Assembly (NCBI RefSeq): GCF_009765735.1
Contig: NZ_LMUW01000087.1
Location: forward strand, 1-56,472
Length of the DNA: 56,472 nt
From: Xenophilus sp. L33
GTDB taxonomy: Bacteria > Pseudomonadota > Gammaproteobacteria > Burkholderiales > Burkholderiaceae_C
Direction: 5' to 3'
Positions 18,039-28,168 of this stretch are shown piece after piece. Both the position numbers and the translations under genes were made by a program. Position 1 is the stretch's first letter. Every line of letters begins with the position of its first letter. The notes beneath the pieces are model-generated. The model did not search any database. It was not told the DNA's origin and worked only from the letters and a program-made list of their open reading frames with translations.

Positions 18039-18656
18039 TCAGTAGCCGACCGTGAAGCGCTGGCGCGGGTGCTTCGGCTGCTCGATTTCGTCGGCCATCG
18101 CGATCGCGTAGTCCTCCATCGAGATCGCGCTCTTGCCTTCGGCGTCGCTCAGCAGCGCATCGCCTCCGACCCGGAACTTGCCCGTGCGTTCGCCCGGCGC
18201 GAACATCGCCGAGGGCGACAGGAAGGTCCAGTCCAGTTCCTTCTCCTGCCGCAGGCCGGCCAGCATGGTGCCGCCGGCGCTGGCCTCCGGCTTGTAGGCG
18301 GCCGGGAAGTTCGGCGTGTCGATCAGCGCCTTGCCCGGCGCGACTTCGAGGCTGCCGGCGCCACCGACCACCAACAGGCGCGGCACGCCGGCCTTTTTGG
18401 TCGCGGCGATCAGGGTGGCGGCATCGGGGCCGCCGGCGAACCGGGTCGCGCTGATGACGGCATCGTGGCCGCTCAGAAGTGGCGCCAGGGCATCGGCCGA
18501 AGTGGCGTCGGCGGTCTTCAGGGTCAGCCCGGGCTTCGCGGCCGCGCCGTCGGTCTTGCGGGCGATGCCGGTGACGCTGTGGCCGCGCTTCAGCAGTTCG
18601 TCGGCGATGCGGGAACCGGCGTTGCCGGTGATGCCGAGGAGGGCGATCTTGCTCAT
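18039..18656 (-). CDS. NAD(P)H-binding oxidoreductase (YwnB/NmrA-like)
   Basis: A 205-residue atypical short-chain dehydrogenase of the NAD(P)H-binding group once called NADH-flavin reductases. The dinucleotide-binding motif is at the N-terminus (KIALLGITGNAGSRIADELL). LLVVGGAGSLEVAPG and DWTFLSPSAMF are family landmarks. Substrate unknown. It is divergent from a LysR gene, which is its probable regulator, and convergent with the SRPBCC gene. Proteins of this group often accompany redox- or electrophile-responsive regulators. Confidence 0.75.
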   Translation of the reverse strand: MSKIALLGITGNAGSRIADELLKRGHSVTGIARKTDGAAAKPGLTLKTADATSADALAPLLSGHDAVISATRFAGGPDAATLIAATKKAGVPRLLVVGGAGSLEVAPGKALIDTPNFPAAYKPEASAGGTMLAGLRQEKELDWTFLSPSAMFAPGERTGKFRVGGDALLSDAEGKSAISMEDYAIAMADEIEQPKHPRQRFTVGY

Positions 18657-18723
18657 GGTGTGTGTGTCCTTGGAGATGACGGGCGCGGCCGGTTGGCGGC
18701 GCCGCACAGTGATCGTAGGTTTC

Positions 18724-18780
18724 TTCGATCGATCGAAACAGCCCCTATCATGCAATGATTTGTTGCATCGTTCGATCGAA
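18724..18780. promoter_or_regulatory. Paired TTCGATCGAA palindromes in a LysR divergent promoter region
   Basis: TTCGATCGATCGAA at 18724-18737 is a perfect 14-bp palindrome. TTCGATCGAA at 18771-18780 is a perfect 10-bp palindrome ending two bases before the LysR ATG. The two centres lie 45 bp apart. Between them, ATCATGCAATGAT at 18747-18759 has the T-N11-A form of a LysR box. The right palindrome occupies the place of a ribosome-binding site, which suggests autorepression. Binding by the adjacent LysR protein is inference. Confidence 0.5.
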
Positions 18781-18782
18781 TC

Positions 18783-19676
18783 ATGGACCGCCTGACCGCC
18801 GCCGAAGTCTTCGTCCGCATCGCCGAGCGCGCCAGCATGACCGGCGCCGCCGACTCTCTCGACATGTCGCGCGCCATGGTCACACGCTACCTGGCGCAGA
18901 TGGAGCAGTGGGCCGGCGCCCGGCTGATGCATCGCACCACCCGGCGCCTGAGCCTGACCGAGGCGGGCGAGGCCACGCTGGCGCGCTGTCGCCAGATGCT
19001 CGAACTGGCCCAGGACATGGGTGCCGCCGGCGAGGCCGGCAGCGAAGGTCCGCGCGGACTGCTCCGGGTGACCTGCTCGCAGTCGATGGGCCAGGACGTG
19101 CTGGCCGCCGCAGTCGCCGACTTCCTGCGGCGCCATCCGCGCGTGGCGATCGACCTTCATGTCGACGCCCGTCCGGTCAACCTGGTCGAGGAGCGCATCG
19201 ACCTGGCGGTGCGCACCACCAACGACCTCGATCCGAACCTGATCGCGCGGCCGCTCGGGCATTGCCCGTCGGTGGTCGTTGCCGCGCCGAGCTATCTGGC
19301 GGCCCGCGGCGCGCCGCAGAAGCCGGAAGACCTCGCGGGCCACAACTGCCTGACCTATTCCTACTTCGGCAAGAGCCTGTGGGAGTTCGACCGTGACGGC
19401 GACCGCATCGCGGTGCCGGTCAGCGGCAACCTGAGCGCCAACGAATCGCAGGTGGTGCTGGCGGCCGCCATCGAGGGCGCCGGCATCGCGATGCAGCCGC
19501 TCTATTCGGCGACCGGGCCGATCGCCCAGGGCCGCCTGGTGCCGCTCCTGCCCGGCTTCGTGCCGCGCGGGCTGGGCATCTACGGCCTCTACAGCTCGCG
19601 CAGCCGGATGCCGGTCGCGCTGCGCGCGCTGCTCGATTTCCTGGTGGACTATTTCCGGGAACGCACGCCAGCCTAG
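18783..19676 (+). CDS. LysR-family transcriptional regulator
   Basis: A 297-residue LysR regulator. The winged helix-turn-helix occupies residues 1-60 (FVRIAERASMTGAADSLDMS, RLMHRTTRRLSLTEAG). The effector-binding domain follows (LLRVTCSQSMGQDVLAAAV; RPLGHCPSVVVAAPSYL). It is divergent from the NAD(P)H-binding oxidoreductase, its likely target. No Shine-Dalgarno precedes the ATG; a palindrome sits there instead. Its stop overlaps by three bases the stop of the convergent transporter gene. Confidence 0.88.
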   Translation: MDRLTAAEVFVRIAERASMTGAADSLDMSRAMVTRYLAQMEQWAGARLMHRTTRRLSLTEAGEATLARCRQMLELAQDMGAAGEAGSEGPRGLLRVTCSQSMGQDVLAAAVADFLRRHPRVAIDLHVDARPVNLVEERIDLAVRTTNDLDPNLIARPLGHCPSVVVAAPSYLAARGAPQKPEDLAGHNCLTYSYFGKSLWEFDRDGDRIAVPVSGNLSANESQVVLAAAIEGAGIAMQPLYSATGPIAQGRLVPLLPGFVPRGLGIYGLYSSRSRMPVALRALLDFLVDYFRERTPA

Positions 19677-20908
19677 ACCGCCGCCGCCACTCGACGCCCG
19701 ATCTCCGGCCAGCGCCGGTGCAGCCACACCCACGCCACCAGTCCGATGGCCAGCATGCCGATCGAGGTCAGCGCCAGCGCCATCGTCGAATGCATCACCA
19801 GCGGCGCCACCACGCCGGCCACGATGCCGTTGGCGGTCGCCGCGATCACGGCCTGCAGCGAGGACGCCATGCCGCGCCGCGTCGGATGCAGGTCGAGCAC
19901 CAGCAACGTCACCACCGGCACCATCAGCGCCCAGCCGAAGGCGAAGATGCCCGGCGGCCACAGCGCCCAGGCCGCCTGCGGCGTGAAGAACGCATTGGCC
20001 GCCACGTTGGCCAGCGAGATCGTCGCCATGATCACGAAGCCGTCGCGGATCTGCCGCTTCGGCGCGACCTTGCCGGCCATGCGGCCGCTCAGCCAGGAGC
20101 CGGCCATGATGCCGCCGATGTTCATCAGGAAGAACCAGAAGAACTGGGTCGGCGCCAGCCCCAGGTGGTCGCCCAGGAAGGCCGGCGCCGCCAGCACGTA
20201 GAGGAACATGCCGTTGAAGGGCACGCCGCTGGCCAGCGCCAGCAGCAGGAAACGCGGGTCCGAGCACAGGTCCCAGTAGCCGCGCAGCAGGTGCCGCACC
20301 TCGAAGGGCTGCCGGTGCGCCGCATGCAGCGTCTCCGGCAGCAGCTTGAAGTTGGCCGTGAACAGCACCACGCCGACCCCGACCAGCAGCCAGAAGATGC
20401 TGTGCCAGCCGAAATGGACGAACAGCAGCCCGCCCAGGATCGGCGCGATCGCCGGCGCGATGCCGAAGTAGATGGTGATCTGGCTCATCACCTTCTGCGC
20501 CGCCGCCGGCGGGAACATGTCGCGCACCACCGCCCGCGAGACCACGATGCCGGCGCCGGTCGACAGCCCCTGCAGCGCGCGGAAGAACACCAGCTGCCCG
20601 ATGGTCTGCGACAGCGCGCAGCCCAGTGACGCCAGCGTGAAGACCGTCAGGCCCCACAGCACCACCGGCCGCCGCCCGAAGCTGTCGGACAGCGCCCCAT
20701 GGAACAGGTTCATGAACGCGAAGCCGAACAGGTAGGCCGACAGCGTCTGCTGCATCTCGACCGGCGTCGCGCCGATCGACTGGGCGATGCCGGAGAAGGC
20801 CGGGATGTAGGTGTCGATCGAGAACGGCCCCAGCATGCCCAGCACCGCCAGCAGCGCGGCCAGTGCCCAGCGCGGCGCGCGCCAGATCTTCTCGGCATCG
20901 GGATTCAT
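19673..20908 (-). CDS. Bcr/CflA-family multidrug efflux transporter (MFS)
   Basis: A 411-residue major facilitator with about 12 hydrophobic helices. The Bcr/CflA signature DTYIPAF lies near residue 31, and the loop motif GALSDSFGRRPVVLWGL near residue 70 is the MFS motif A. GPFSIDTYIPAF and GIAPAIAPILGG are typical of the drug:H+ antiporter-1 group. The family exports drugs such as bicyclomycin and chloramphenicol, or sulfonamides; the actual substrate is unknown. It is transcribed in the same direction as rpoD but separated from it by a terminator. Confidence 0.85.
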   Translation of the reverse strand: MNPDAEKIWRAPRWALAALLAVLGMLGPFSIDTYIPAFSGIAQSIGATPVEMQQTLSAYLFGFAFMNLFHGALSDSFGRRPVVLWGLTVFTLASLGCALSQTIGQLVFFRALQGLSTGAGIVVSRAVVRDMFPPAAAQKVMSQITIYFGIAPAIAPILGGLLFVHFGWHSIFWLLVGVGVVLFTANFKLLPETLHAAHRQPFEVRHLLRGYWDLCSDPRFLLLALASGVPFNGMFLYVLAAPAFLGDHLGLAPTQFFWFFLMNIGGIMAGSWLSGRMAGKVAPKRQIRDGFVIMATISLANVAANAFFTPQAAWALWPPGIFAFGWALMVPVVTLLVLDLHPTRRGMASSLQAVIAATANGIVAGVVAPLVMHSTMALALTSIGMLAIGLVAWVWLHRRWPEIGRRVAAAV

Positions 20909-20932
20909 GTCTGTTCTTGTTCTCGTCGTGTC

Positions 20933-20959
20933 AAAAAGAATGGCGCCTCGCGGCGCCAT
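20933..20959 (-). terminator. Rho-independent terminator after rpoD
   Basis: On the minus strand an 8-bp perfect stem, ATGGCGCC and GGCGCCAT with a GCGA loop, is followed by TTCTTTTT. It lies 25 bases after the rpoD stop and before the start of the Bcr/CflA gene. Confidence 0.85.
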
Positions 20960-20983
20960 CCGAATGCAGGCCTCGCTCGAACC

Positions 20984-23320
<2,337 letters not shown>

Positions 23321-23578
23321 ACGACCTCATCAAGTTGAACCAAGCGGAATCACAGGCGCCAACAAGCCGGCGCGGGCGGAGACGAACGACGAAGCCGCAG
23401 ACACGAGGGCGTCTACGACTCCAGCACTCTCAAAAAGACAAGATGTCGGGCGAACATTTGGTGTGCAGTCCTTGCGGTGTATTGGCCCTTTCCCGTTTCA
23501 GGGAGTGCATTGCGCATGGGGCCGGCCCGGAGGTGCTGCTGTCGCTCTTGTCTGTTTTCGCGAGTAGCGAAGCCTTAC

Positions 23579-23604
23579 ATTATAGCGCGTTGCGCGTTTT
23601 TCAA
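23579..23604 (-). promoter_or_regulatory. Candidate sigma-70 promoter for rpoD at the end of dnaG
   Basis: On the minus strand a perfect -10 TATAAT (23579-23584) is preceded by TTGAAA (23599-23604) with a short 14-base spacer; the -35-like element overlaps the dnaG stop codon. The good -10 and short spacer make the -35 assignment uncertain. A transcript from here would have a leader of about 250 bases before rpoD. Confidence 0.5.
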
Positions 23605-25541
23605 GCACCTTCCGATGCGGGTTTGAGTCTTTGGCGCAATTCCAGGCGGCGCGCCTCCAGCGCCTTGTAGCGTTCCAGGGCCCGCGGATCGCTGCCGACG
23701 GCGGCGATCGCCTCGTTCTGCTGCGCCTTCAGCAGGCCGTCCAGCATGTGGTCCAGCACGTTGCGCAGCTCGCGGGCGGCGTCGGCCGCCTGCTCGCCCT
23801 CGACGTCGCCGAGCGGCCCGCCGTCCGGCCCGGTCATCACCCGCATCGCCATCGATTCGAAGCTGAGGCCGCGCAGGCCCTCGCGCAGGGCCGCCCAGGG
23901 CTGGGTGCCGTGCTCGTGGGTCTGGCTGTCGAGCCAGGCGAAGAAGAGGCCATGTTCGCCCGGCAGGTCACACAGCAGCGCGTGCAGCTCCTGCGACAGC
24001 GGCTCCCACTGGGCGGTGTTCGACAGGATCAGGCGCACCGCGACGTCGGCCCGGCTGGTCGGCAGGGCGCGGCCGCCCGGCGGCGGGCGCGGCGGCGCGG
24101 GGCGGAAGGGCTTGAAGCGGCGCCCTTCGGTGCCGGACCTCGACGAGCCGGAGGGCTCGTACCAGGGCTCGCGCTGGCGCCAGTCGTCGTCATCGTCAGC
24201 CCCGGTTGGCGGCGCGGCCGGGCGCGACGCCGGCGCCGGCTTCCACAGTTCGCTGAGCTCCTGCACGCTCAGCTGGACCAGCGCACCGATCTCGCCCAGC
24301 AGCTGGCGCTTGAGCGCGCCCTCGGGCAGGGCGCTCCAGAGCGGCCGGGCGTTGGCCGTCATGTGGGCCCGGCCTTCGGCGCTGGCCATGTCGCAGCCCT
24401 CGCGGGCCGCCTCGATCATGAAGCGGCTGAGGGGCGTCGCCTCGTTGACGAAGCGGGCGAAGGCGTCGGGGCCGTATTCGCGGATGTAGCTGTCCGGGTC
24501 GTGCTCGGTCGGCAGGAACAGGAACTTGATGCTGCGCACGTCGGTGGCGTAGCTGAGCGCGCCGTCCAGCGCCTTGCGGGCCGCGCGGCGCCCGGCGGCG
24601 TCGCCGTCGAAGCTGAAGACCACCGAATCGGTGAAGCGGAAGAGCTTCTGCACATGCTCCGGCGTGCAGGCGGTGCCGAGCGTGGCGACCGCGTTCGGAA
24701 AGCCCAGCTGCGCCAGCGCCACCACGTCCATGTAGCCCTCGGTGACCAGCGCGTAGCCGCGGTCGCGGAAAGCGGCGCGGGCTTCGTAGAGGCCGTACAG
24801 CTCGCGCCCCTTGCTGAAGACCGGCGTCTCGGGCGAATTCAGGTACTTGGGCTTCTCGTCGCCCAGCACCCGGCCGCCGAAGCCAATGCACTCGCCCTTG
24901 ACGTTGCGGATCGGGAACATCACCCGGTCGCGGAAACGGTCGTAGCGGCTGGCCTCCTTGTCGCCTTCGGCCTCCGCCGAAATGACCAGGCCGCTCTCGA
25001 CCAGCAGCGGATCGTCGTATTCGGCGAAGACGCTGGCCAGCGAGCGCCAGCCGGCCGGCGCGTAACCGATGCCGTATTCGCGGGCGATCTCGCCGGAGAC
25101 GCCGCGGCCCTTCAGGTAGGCGATGGCGCCGGGCGACTGGCGCAATTGCTTGCGGTAGGCGTCGCCGGCCTTCTCGAGCACCTCGGAGAGCGTCGCCTGC
25201 TTCTGCCGCTGGCCGGCGGCGCGGGCGCGTTCCTCGGGCGAGGCGTCGTCCTCGGGCACCTGCATGCCGTATTGGCCGGCCAGGTCGTGCACCGCCTCGA
25301 CGAAGCCCATGCCCGCGTGCGCCATCAGGAAACCGATCGCGTTGCCGTTCACGCCGCAGCCGAAGCAGTGATAGAACTGCTTGGTCGGGCTGACCGAGAA
25401 GGAGGGCGATTTCTCGCCGTGGAAAGGGCACAGCCCCATGAAATTGGCGCCGGCCTTCTTCAGCTGCACGTAGCGCCCGACGATCTCCACCACGTCCGCG
25501 CGCGCGATGAGTTCCTGGATGAAAGCGGTGGGGATCGTCAT
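23601..25541 (-). CDS. dnaG: DNA primase
   Basis: A 646-residue primase that lays RNA primers for chromosome replication. The N-terminal CHC2 zinc-binding domain has C38, H41, C59 and C62 (LCPFHGEKSPSF; YHCFGCG). The TOPRIM core contains LVTEGYMDVVALAQLG and VVFSFDGDAAGRRAARK, with metal-binding acidic residues. A Pro/Arg-rich linker near residue 440-500 leads to the DnaB helicase-binding C-terminus. I chose MTIPTAFIQ at 25541 over the ATG six codons upstream because it matches the usual start. rpsU and yqeY, the usual upstream partners, are not adjacent. Confidence 0.95.
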   Translation of the reverse strand: MTIPTAFIQELIARADVVEIVGRYVQLKKAGANFMGLCPFHGEKSPSFSVSPTKQFYHCFGCGVNGNAIGFLMAHAGMGFVEAVHDLAGQYGMQVPEDDASPEERARAAGQRQKQATLSEVLEKAGDAYRKQLRQSPGAIAYLKGRGVSGEIAREYGIGYAPAGWRSLASVFAEYDDPLLVESGLVISAEAEGDKEASRYDRFRDRVMFPIRNVKGECIGFGGRVLGDEKPKYLNSPETPVFSKGRELYGLYEARAAFRDRGYALVTEGYMDVVALAQLGFPNAVATLGTACTPEHVQKLFRFTDSVVFSFDGDAAGRRAARKALDGALSYATDVRSIKFLFLPTEHDPDSYIREYGPDAFARFVNEATPLSRFMIEAAREGCDMASAEGRAHMTANARPLWSALPEGALKRQLLGEIGALVQLSVQELSELWKPAPASRPAAPPTGADDDDDWRQREPWYEPSGSSRSGTEGRRFKPFRPAPPRPPPGGRALPTSRADVAVRLILSNTAQWEPLSQELHALLCDLPGEHGLFFAWLDSQTHEHGTQPWAALREGLRGLSFESMAMRVMTGPDGGPLGDVEGEQAADAARELRNVLDHMLDGLLKAQQNEAIAAVGSDPRALERYKALEARRLELRQRLKPASEGA

Positions 25542-25622
25542 GTAGGCTGAGAACGCCAAATGATACGCAAGCCATCACCATCCAAGCCGTCGCCGGCATA
25601 CTCGAATGCCGGAAATCGACGC

Positions 25623-26591
25623 ATGATCCGACGCACCATCACCCATGCAGCGCCCTTGCTGCGCCATCCGCTCGGCTTCGTCTGGGAGGCGCTCAAGGCC
25701 TTCCGCGCCAACCAGGGCCTGCTGCTGGCGGGTGCGGTCGCCTACTACGCGCTGCTGTCGATCGTGCCGCTCCTGATCGTCAGCGTCATCGCGCTGTCGC
25801 AGGTGTTGCCGACAGCGGCGCTGCTGAACGCGGTCGGCCGCTACCTGGCCTGGCTGCTGCCCGGGCAGTCGCAGGCGATCGTGGCCGAGCTGTCGAACTT
25901 CCTGAACCACGCCGACGTGCTCGGGCCGGTGCTGCTGGTGACGATGATCTTCTTCAGCTCGCTGGCCTTCTCGGTGCTGGAAAGCGCGATGGCGGTGATC
26001 TTCCACCACCGCAAGGCCGACCATCAACGGCACTTCCTGATCTCGGTGGTGATGCCCTACGTCTACATCTTCTGCCTCTGCCTGGGGCTGCTGCTGGTGA
26101 CGCTGGTGTCTGGCGCGCTGCAGGTGATCGGCGAGGAAAGCGTCGACCTGTTCGGCCGCAGCTGGTCGCTTTCGGGCGTCTCGGGGCTGCTGCTCTACCT
26201 GCTCGGGCTGGGCGGCGAGATCTTCATGCTGACCTCGCTCTACCTGGTGATGCCGGTCGGCCGGCTGCGCCTGCGCCACGCGCTGCTGGGCGGCGTGACC
26301 GCGGCGCTGCTCTGGGAAGTGACGCGCCGCCTGCTGGTCTGGTATTTCGCAACCCTGTCGCAGGTCAACGTGGTCTACGGTTCGCTCACCACTGCCATCG
26401 TGGTGCTGCTGAGCCTGGAGATCGCAGCGACGCTGGTGCTCTTCGGCGCCCAGGTCATCGCCCAATACGAGCGGCTGGAGCGCACCGGGAGCGTCAAGCC
26501 GGAGGCCGGCGAGCAGGCCGGCCTCGGCGCTCAGAACGTCACTTCGGCGCCAGCCGGATCGCGCCGTCGAGTCGGATCACTTCGCCGTTGA
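25623..26591 (+). CDS. YihY/BrkB-family inner-membrane protein
   Basis: A 322-residue membrane protein of the YihY/virulence factor BrkB (formerly ribonuclease BN) family. It has about six helices and the family segments [20 protein letters not shown] near residue 29, [16 protein letters not shown] and [17 protein letters not shown]. Function in the family is unknown. The ATG at 25623 follows an inverted repeat; an ATG at 25560 would add about 20 unconserved residues. Its last 53 bases overlap the end of the convergent short-chain dehydrogenase gene, which suggests that the final Arg/Ser-rich residues are a read-through tail. Confidence 0.8.
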   Translation: MIRRTITHAAPLLRHPLGFVWEALKAFRANQGLLLAGAVAYYALLSIVPLLIVSVIALSQVLPTAALLNAVGRYLAWLLPGQSQAIVAELSNFLNHADVLGPVLLVTMIFFSSLAFSVLESAMAVIFHHRKADHQRHFLISVVMPYVYIFCLCLGLLLVTLVSGALQVIGEESVDLFGRSWSLSGVSGLLLYLLGLGGEIFMLTSLYLVMPVGRLRLRHALLGGVTAALLWEVTRRLLVWYFATLSQVNVVYGSLTTAIVVLLSLEIAATLVLFGAQVIAQYERLERTGSVKPEAGEQAGLGAQNVTSAPAGSRRRVGSLRR

Positions 26592-27297
26592 GCATGTCGT
26601 TCTCGATGATGTGTCTGGCCAGCCTGGCGTAGTCCTGCGGCGTGCCCAGGCGGGACGGGAAGGGCACGCTGGCGGCCAGCGCGTCCTGCACCTCCTGCGG
26701 CATGCCGAAGAGCATCGGCGTGCCGAAGATGCCGGGCGCGATGGTCATGTTGCGGATGCCGCTGCGGGCCAGGTCGCGGGCGATCGGCAGGGTCATGCCG
26801 ACCACGCCGCCCTTAGAGGCGCTGTACGCCGCCTGGCCGATCTGGCCGTCGTAGGCGGCGACCGAGGCGGTCGAGATCAGCACGCCGCGTTCGCCGGTGT
26901 CCTCGGGCTCGTTGTTCTGCATCGCGTCGGCGGCCAGCCGGATCATGTTGAAGCTGCCGACCAGGTTCACCGTCACCGTCTTGGCGAAGACAGCCAGCGC
27001 ATGCGGCCCCTTCTTGCCGACGGTCTTCTCGGCCGGCGCGATGCCGGCGCAGTTGATCAGCCCGACCAGCTTGCCGAGCTTCTGTGCCGCCGCCACTGCG
27101 GCCTGGCCGTCGGCTTCCTGGCTGACGTCGCACTTCACGAAGACGCCGCCGATCTCCTTGGCGACCGCCTCGCCCTTTTCCGCCTGCATGTCGGCCACGA
27201 CGACCTTGCCGCCGTTCGCCGCCAGCATCCTGGCCGTGCCCTCGCCGAGCCCGGAGGCGCCGCCGGTGACGATGAAAACCTTGCCTTCGATCTGCAT
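26539..27297 (-). CDS. Short-chain dehydrogenase, HSD10-like (3-hydroxyacyl-CoA dehydrogenase type)
   Basis: A 252-residue classical SDR. The NAD-binding motif is [16 protein letters not shown] at the N-terminus, then NCAGIAP. The catalytic Ser is in [12 protein letters not shown] and the YxxxK pair in YSASKGG. The insert and end ([37 protein letters not shown]) match the 17-beta-HSD type 10 / 3-hydroxy-2-methylbutyryl-CoA dehydrogenase group, involved in isoleucine and fatty acid degradation. An AGGAGA ribosome-binding site supports the start. It is downstream of the phasin gene on the same strand, after a terminator. Confidence 0.87.
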   Translation of the reverse strand: MQIEGKVFIVTGGASGLGEGTARMLAANGGKVVVADMQAEKGEAVAKEIGGVFVKCDVSQEADGQAAVAAAQKLGKLVGLINCAGIAPAEKTVGKKGPHALAVFAKTVTVNLVGSFNMIRLAADAMQNNEPEDTGERGVLISTASVAAYDGQIGQAAYSASKGGVVGMTLPIARDLARSGIRNMTIAPGIFGTPMLFGMPQEVQDALAASVPFPSRLGTPQDYARLARHIIENDMLNGEVIRLDGAIRLAPK

Positions 27298-27350
27298 CTC
27301 TGTATCTCCTGGAATGAGCCGGCCATTATGTCCAGCGGCCCGCGCGGACG

Positions 27351-27384
27351 AAAAAAAGCCTCGCACCGGAGTCCGGGGCGAGGC
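27351..27384 (-). terminator. Rho-independent terminator after the phasin gene
   Basis: On the minus strand GCCTCGC and GCGAGGC form the outer stem, with an inner CCGG/CCGG pair, followed by seven T residues. It lies 41 bases downstream of the phasin stop and insulates it from the dehydrogenase gene. Confidence 0.85.
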
Positions 27385-27424
27385 CTTGGCGTCAGGACCC
27401 GCTGTCGCGGGTCTCGAGCGCGAT

Positions 27425-27982
27425 TCAGCGCTTGCGGGTGGCGGTCTGGGCGGTGCTCTTGGCCGCGTTGACGGCGGTGGTCTGCACGGCCTGGAAGTTG
27501 GCTTCGGCGACGTCCGACGCTTGCTTGACGGCCTTTTGCACCGATTCGAAAGCGTTGTTGGCGGCGGCGACGGCGCTCTTCATGACGGCGACGGCGGTTT
27601 CCGAACCGGCCGGGGCGTTCTTGGCGGCGCTGTCGACCAGGCCGACGAAGGCTTGCTGGGCTTCAGCGGCCTTGACTTCGAAAGCCTTGGTGAATTCGGC
27701 GCTGGTGCCCTGGGCGATGTCGTACAGGTGACGGCTGTAGGCCGAGGTCTTTTCGGCGAGCGGCTGGAACAGGCTGGCTTGCAGCGACAGCAGCTCTTGC
27801 GCGTCCTTGACGCTCAGCATGGCTTGCGTGGTGCCGGCGGCTTCGGCCAGGGCAGCCTTGGAAGCGGTCACGTTCAGTTCGATCAGCTTTTCGACGCCTT
27901 CGAAAGCCTTGCTGGTCAGGCCGAACAGGGTTTCGAGGCTGGCTTTTTGCGAGGAGATGATTTGGTCGGCGGTGAGTGCCAT
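27425..27982 (-). CDS. Phasin (polyhydroxyalkanoate granule-associated protein)
   Basis: A 185-residue, Ala-rich helical protein of the phasin 2 family (PhaP type). It covers the surface of polyhydroxybutyrate granules and controls their size and number. The typical start is [20 protein letters not shown], and the middle has [22 protein letters not shown]. The C-terminus is Ala/Thr/Lys-rich and mildly basic (TAQTATRKR). It has its own promoter, a PhaR-like operator and a terminator, as expected for a highly expressed storage gene. No PHA synthase is in the window. Confidence 0.92.
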   Translation of the reverse strand: MALTADQIISSQKASLETLFGLTSKAFEGVEKLIELNVTASKAALAEAAGTTQAMLSVKDAQELLSLQASLFQPLAEKTSAYSRHLYDIAQGTSAEFTKAFEVKAAEAQQAFVGLVDSAAKNAPAGSETAVAVMKSAVAAANNAFESVQKAVKQASDVAEANFQAVQTTAVNAAKSTAQTATRKR

Positions 27983-28060
27983 GGTGGATGCTCCGGTAGT
28001 TAAGAATTGAAGTGGTTCATGAGCTACTCCGTAACTTTGTTGCGGTGCAGCATGGGACGA

Positions 28061-28088
28061 AGTATATGCAGCGCGGCGCCTCAGACAA
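28061..28088 (-). promoter_or_regulatory. Sigma-70 promoter of the phasin gene
   Basis: On the minus strand TTGTCT (28083-28088), a 16-base spacer and TATACT (28061-28066) make a good sigma-70 promoter about 80 bases upstream of the phasin ATG. A poly-T tract and a CTGC/GCAG palindrome lie just upstream. Confidence 0.65.
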
Positions 28089-28096
28089 GCCTTTTT

Positions 28097-28111
28097 TGCT
28101 GCCATGCAGCA
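28097..28111. promoter_or_regulatory. PhaR-like operator TGCTGC-CAT-GCAGCA
   Basis: A perfect inverted repeat with a 3-base centre sits eight bases upstream of the phasin -35 element. It contains CTGC-N3-GCAG, the form described for PhaR binding in Paracoccus denitrificans. PhaR represses phasin genes until PHA granules titrate it away. Assignment to PhaR is by motif similarity and gene context. Confidence 0.6.
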
Positions 28112-28168
28112 ATTTAGAGCCCGCTTTCTAAATCCCTGTCAATGAGACATTCCGCAAAATGCACGGCA

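Noticed and set aside
23390..23497. 34-codon frame in the rpoD leader as a real gene
   Set aside because: No convincing ribosome-binding site and no family; kept only as a low-level observation about the leader.
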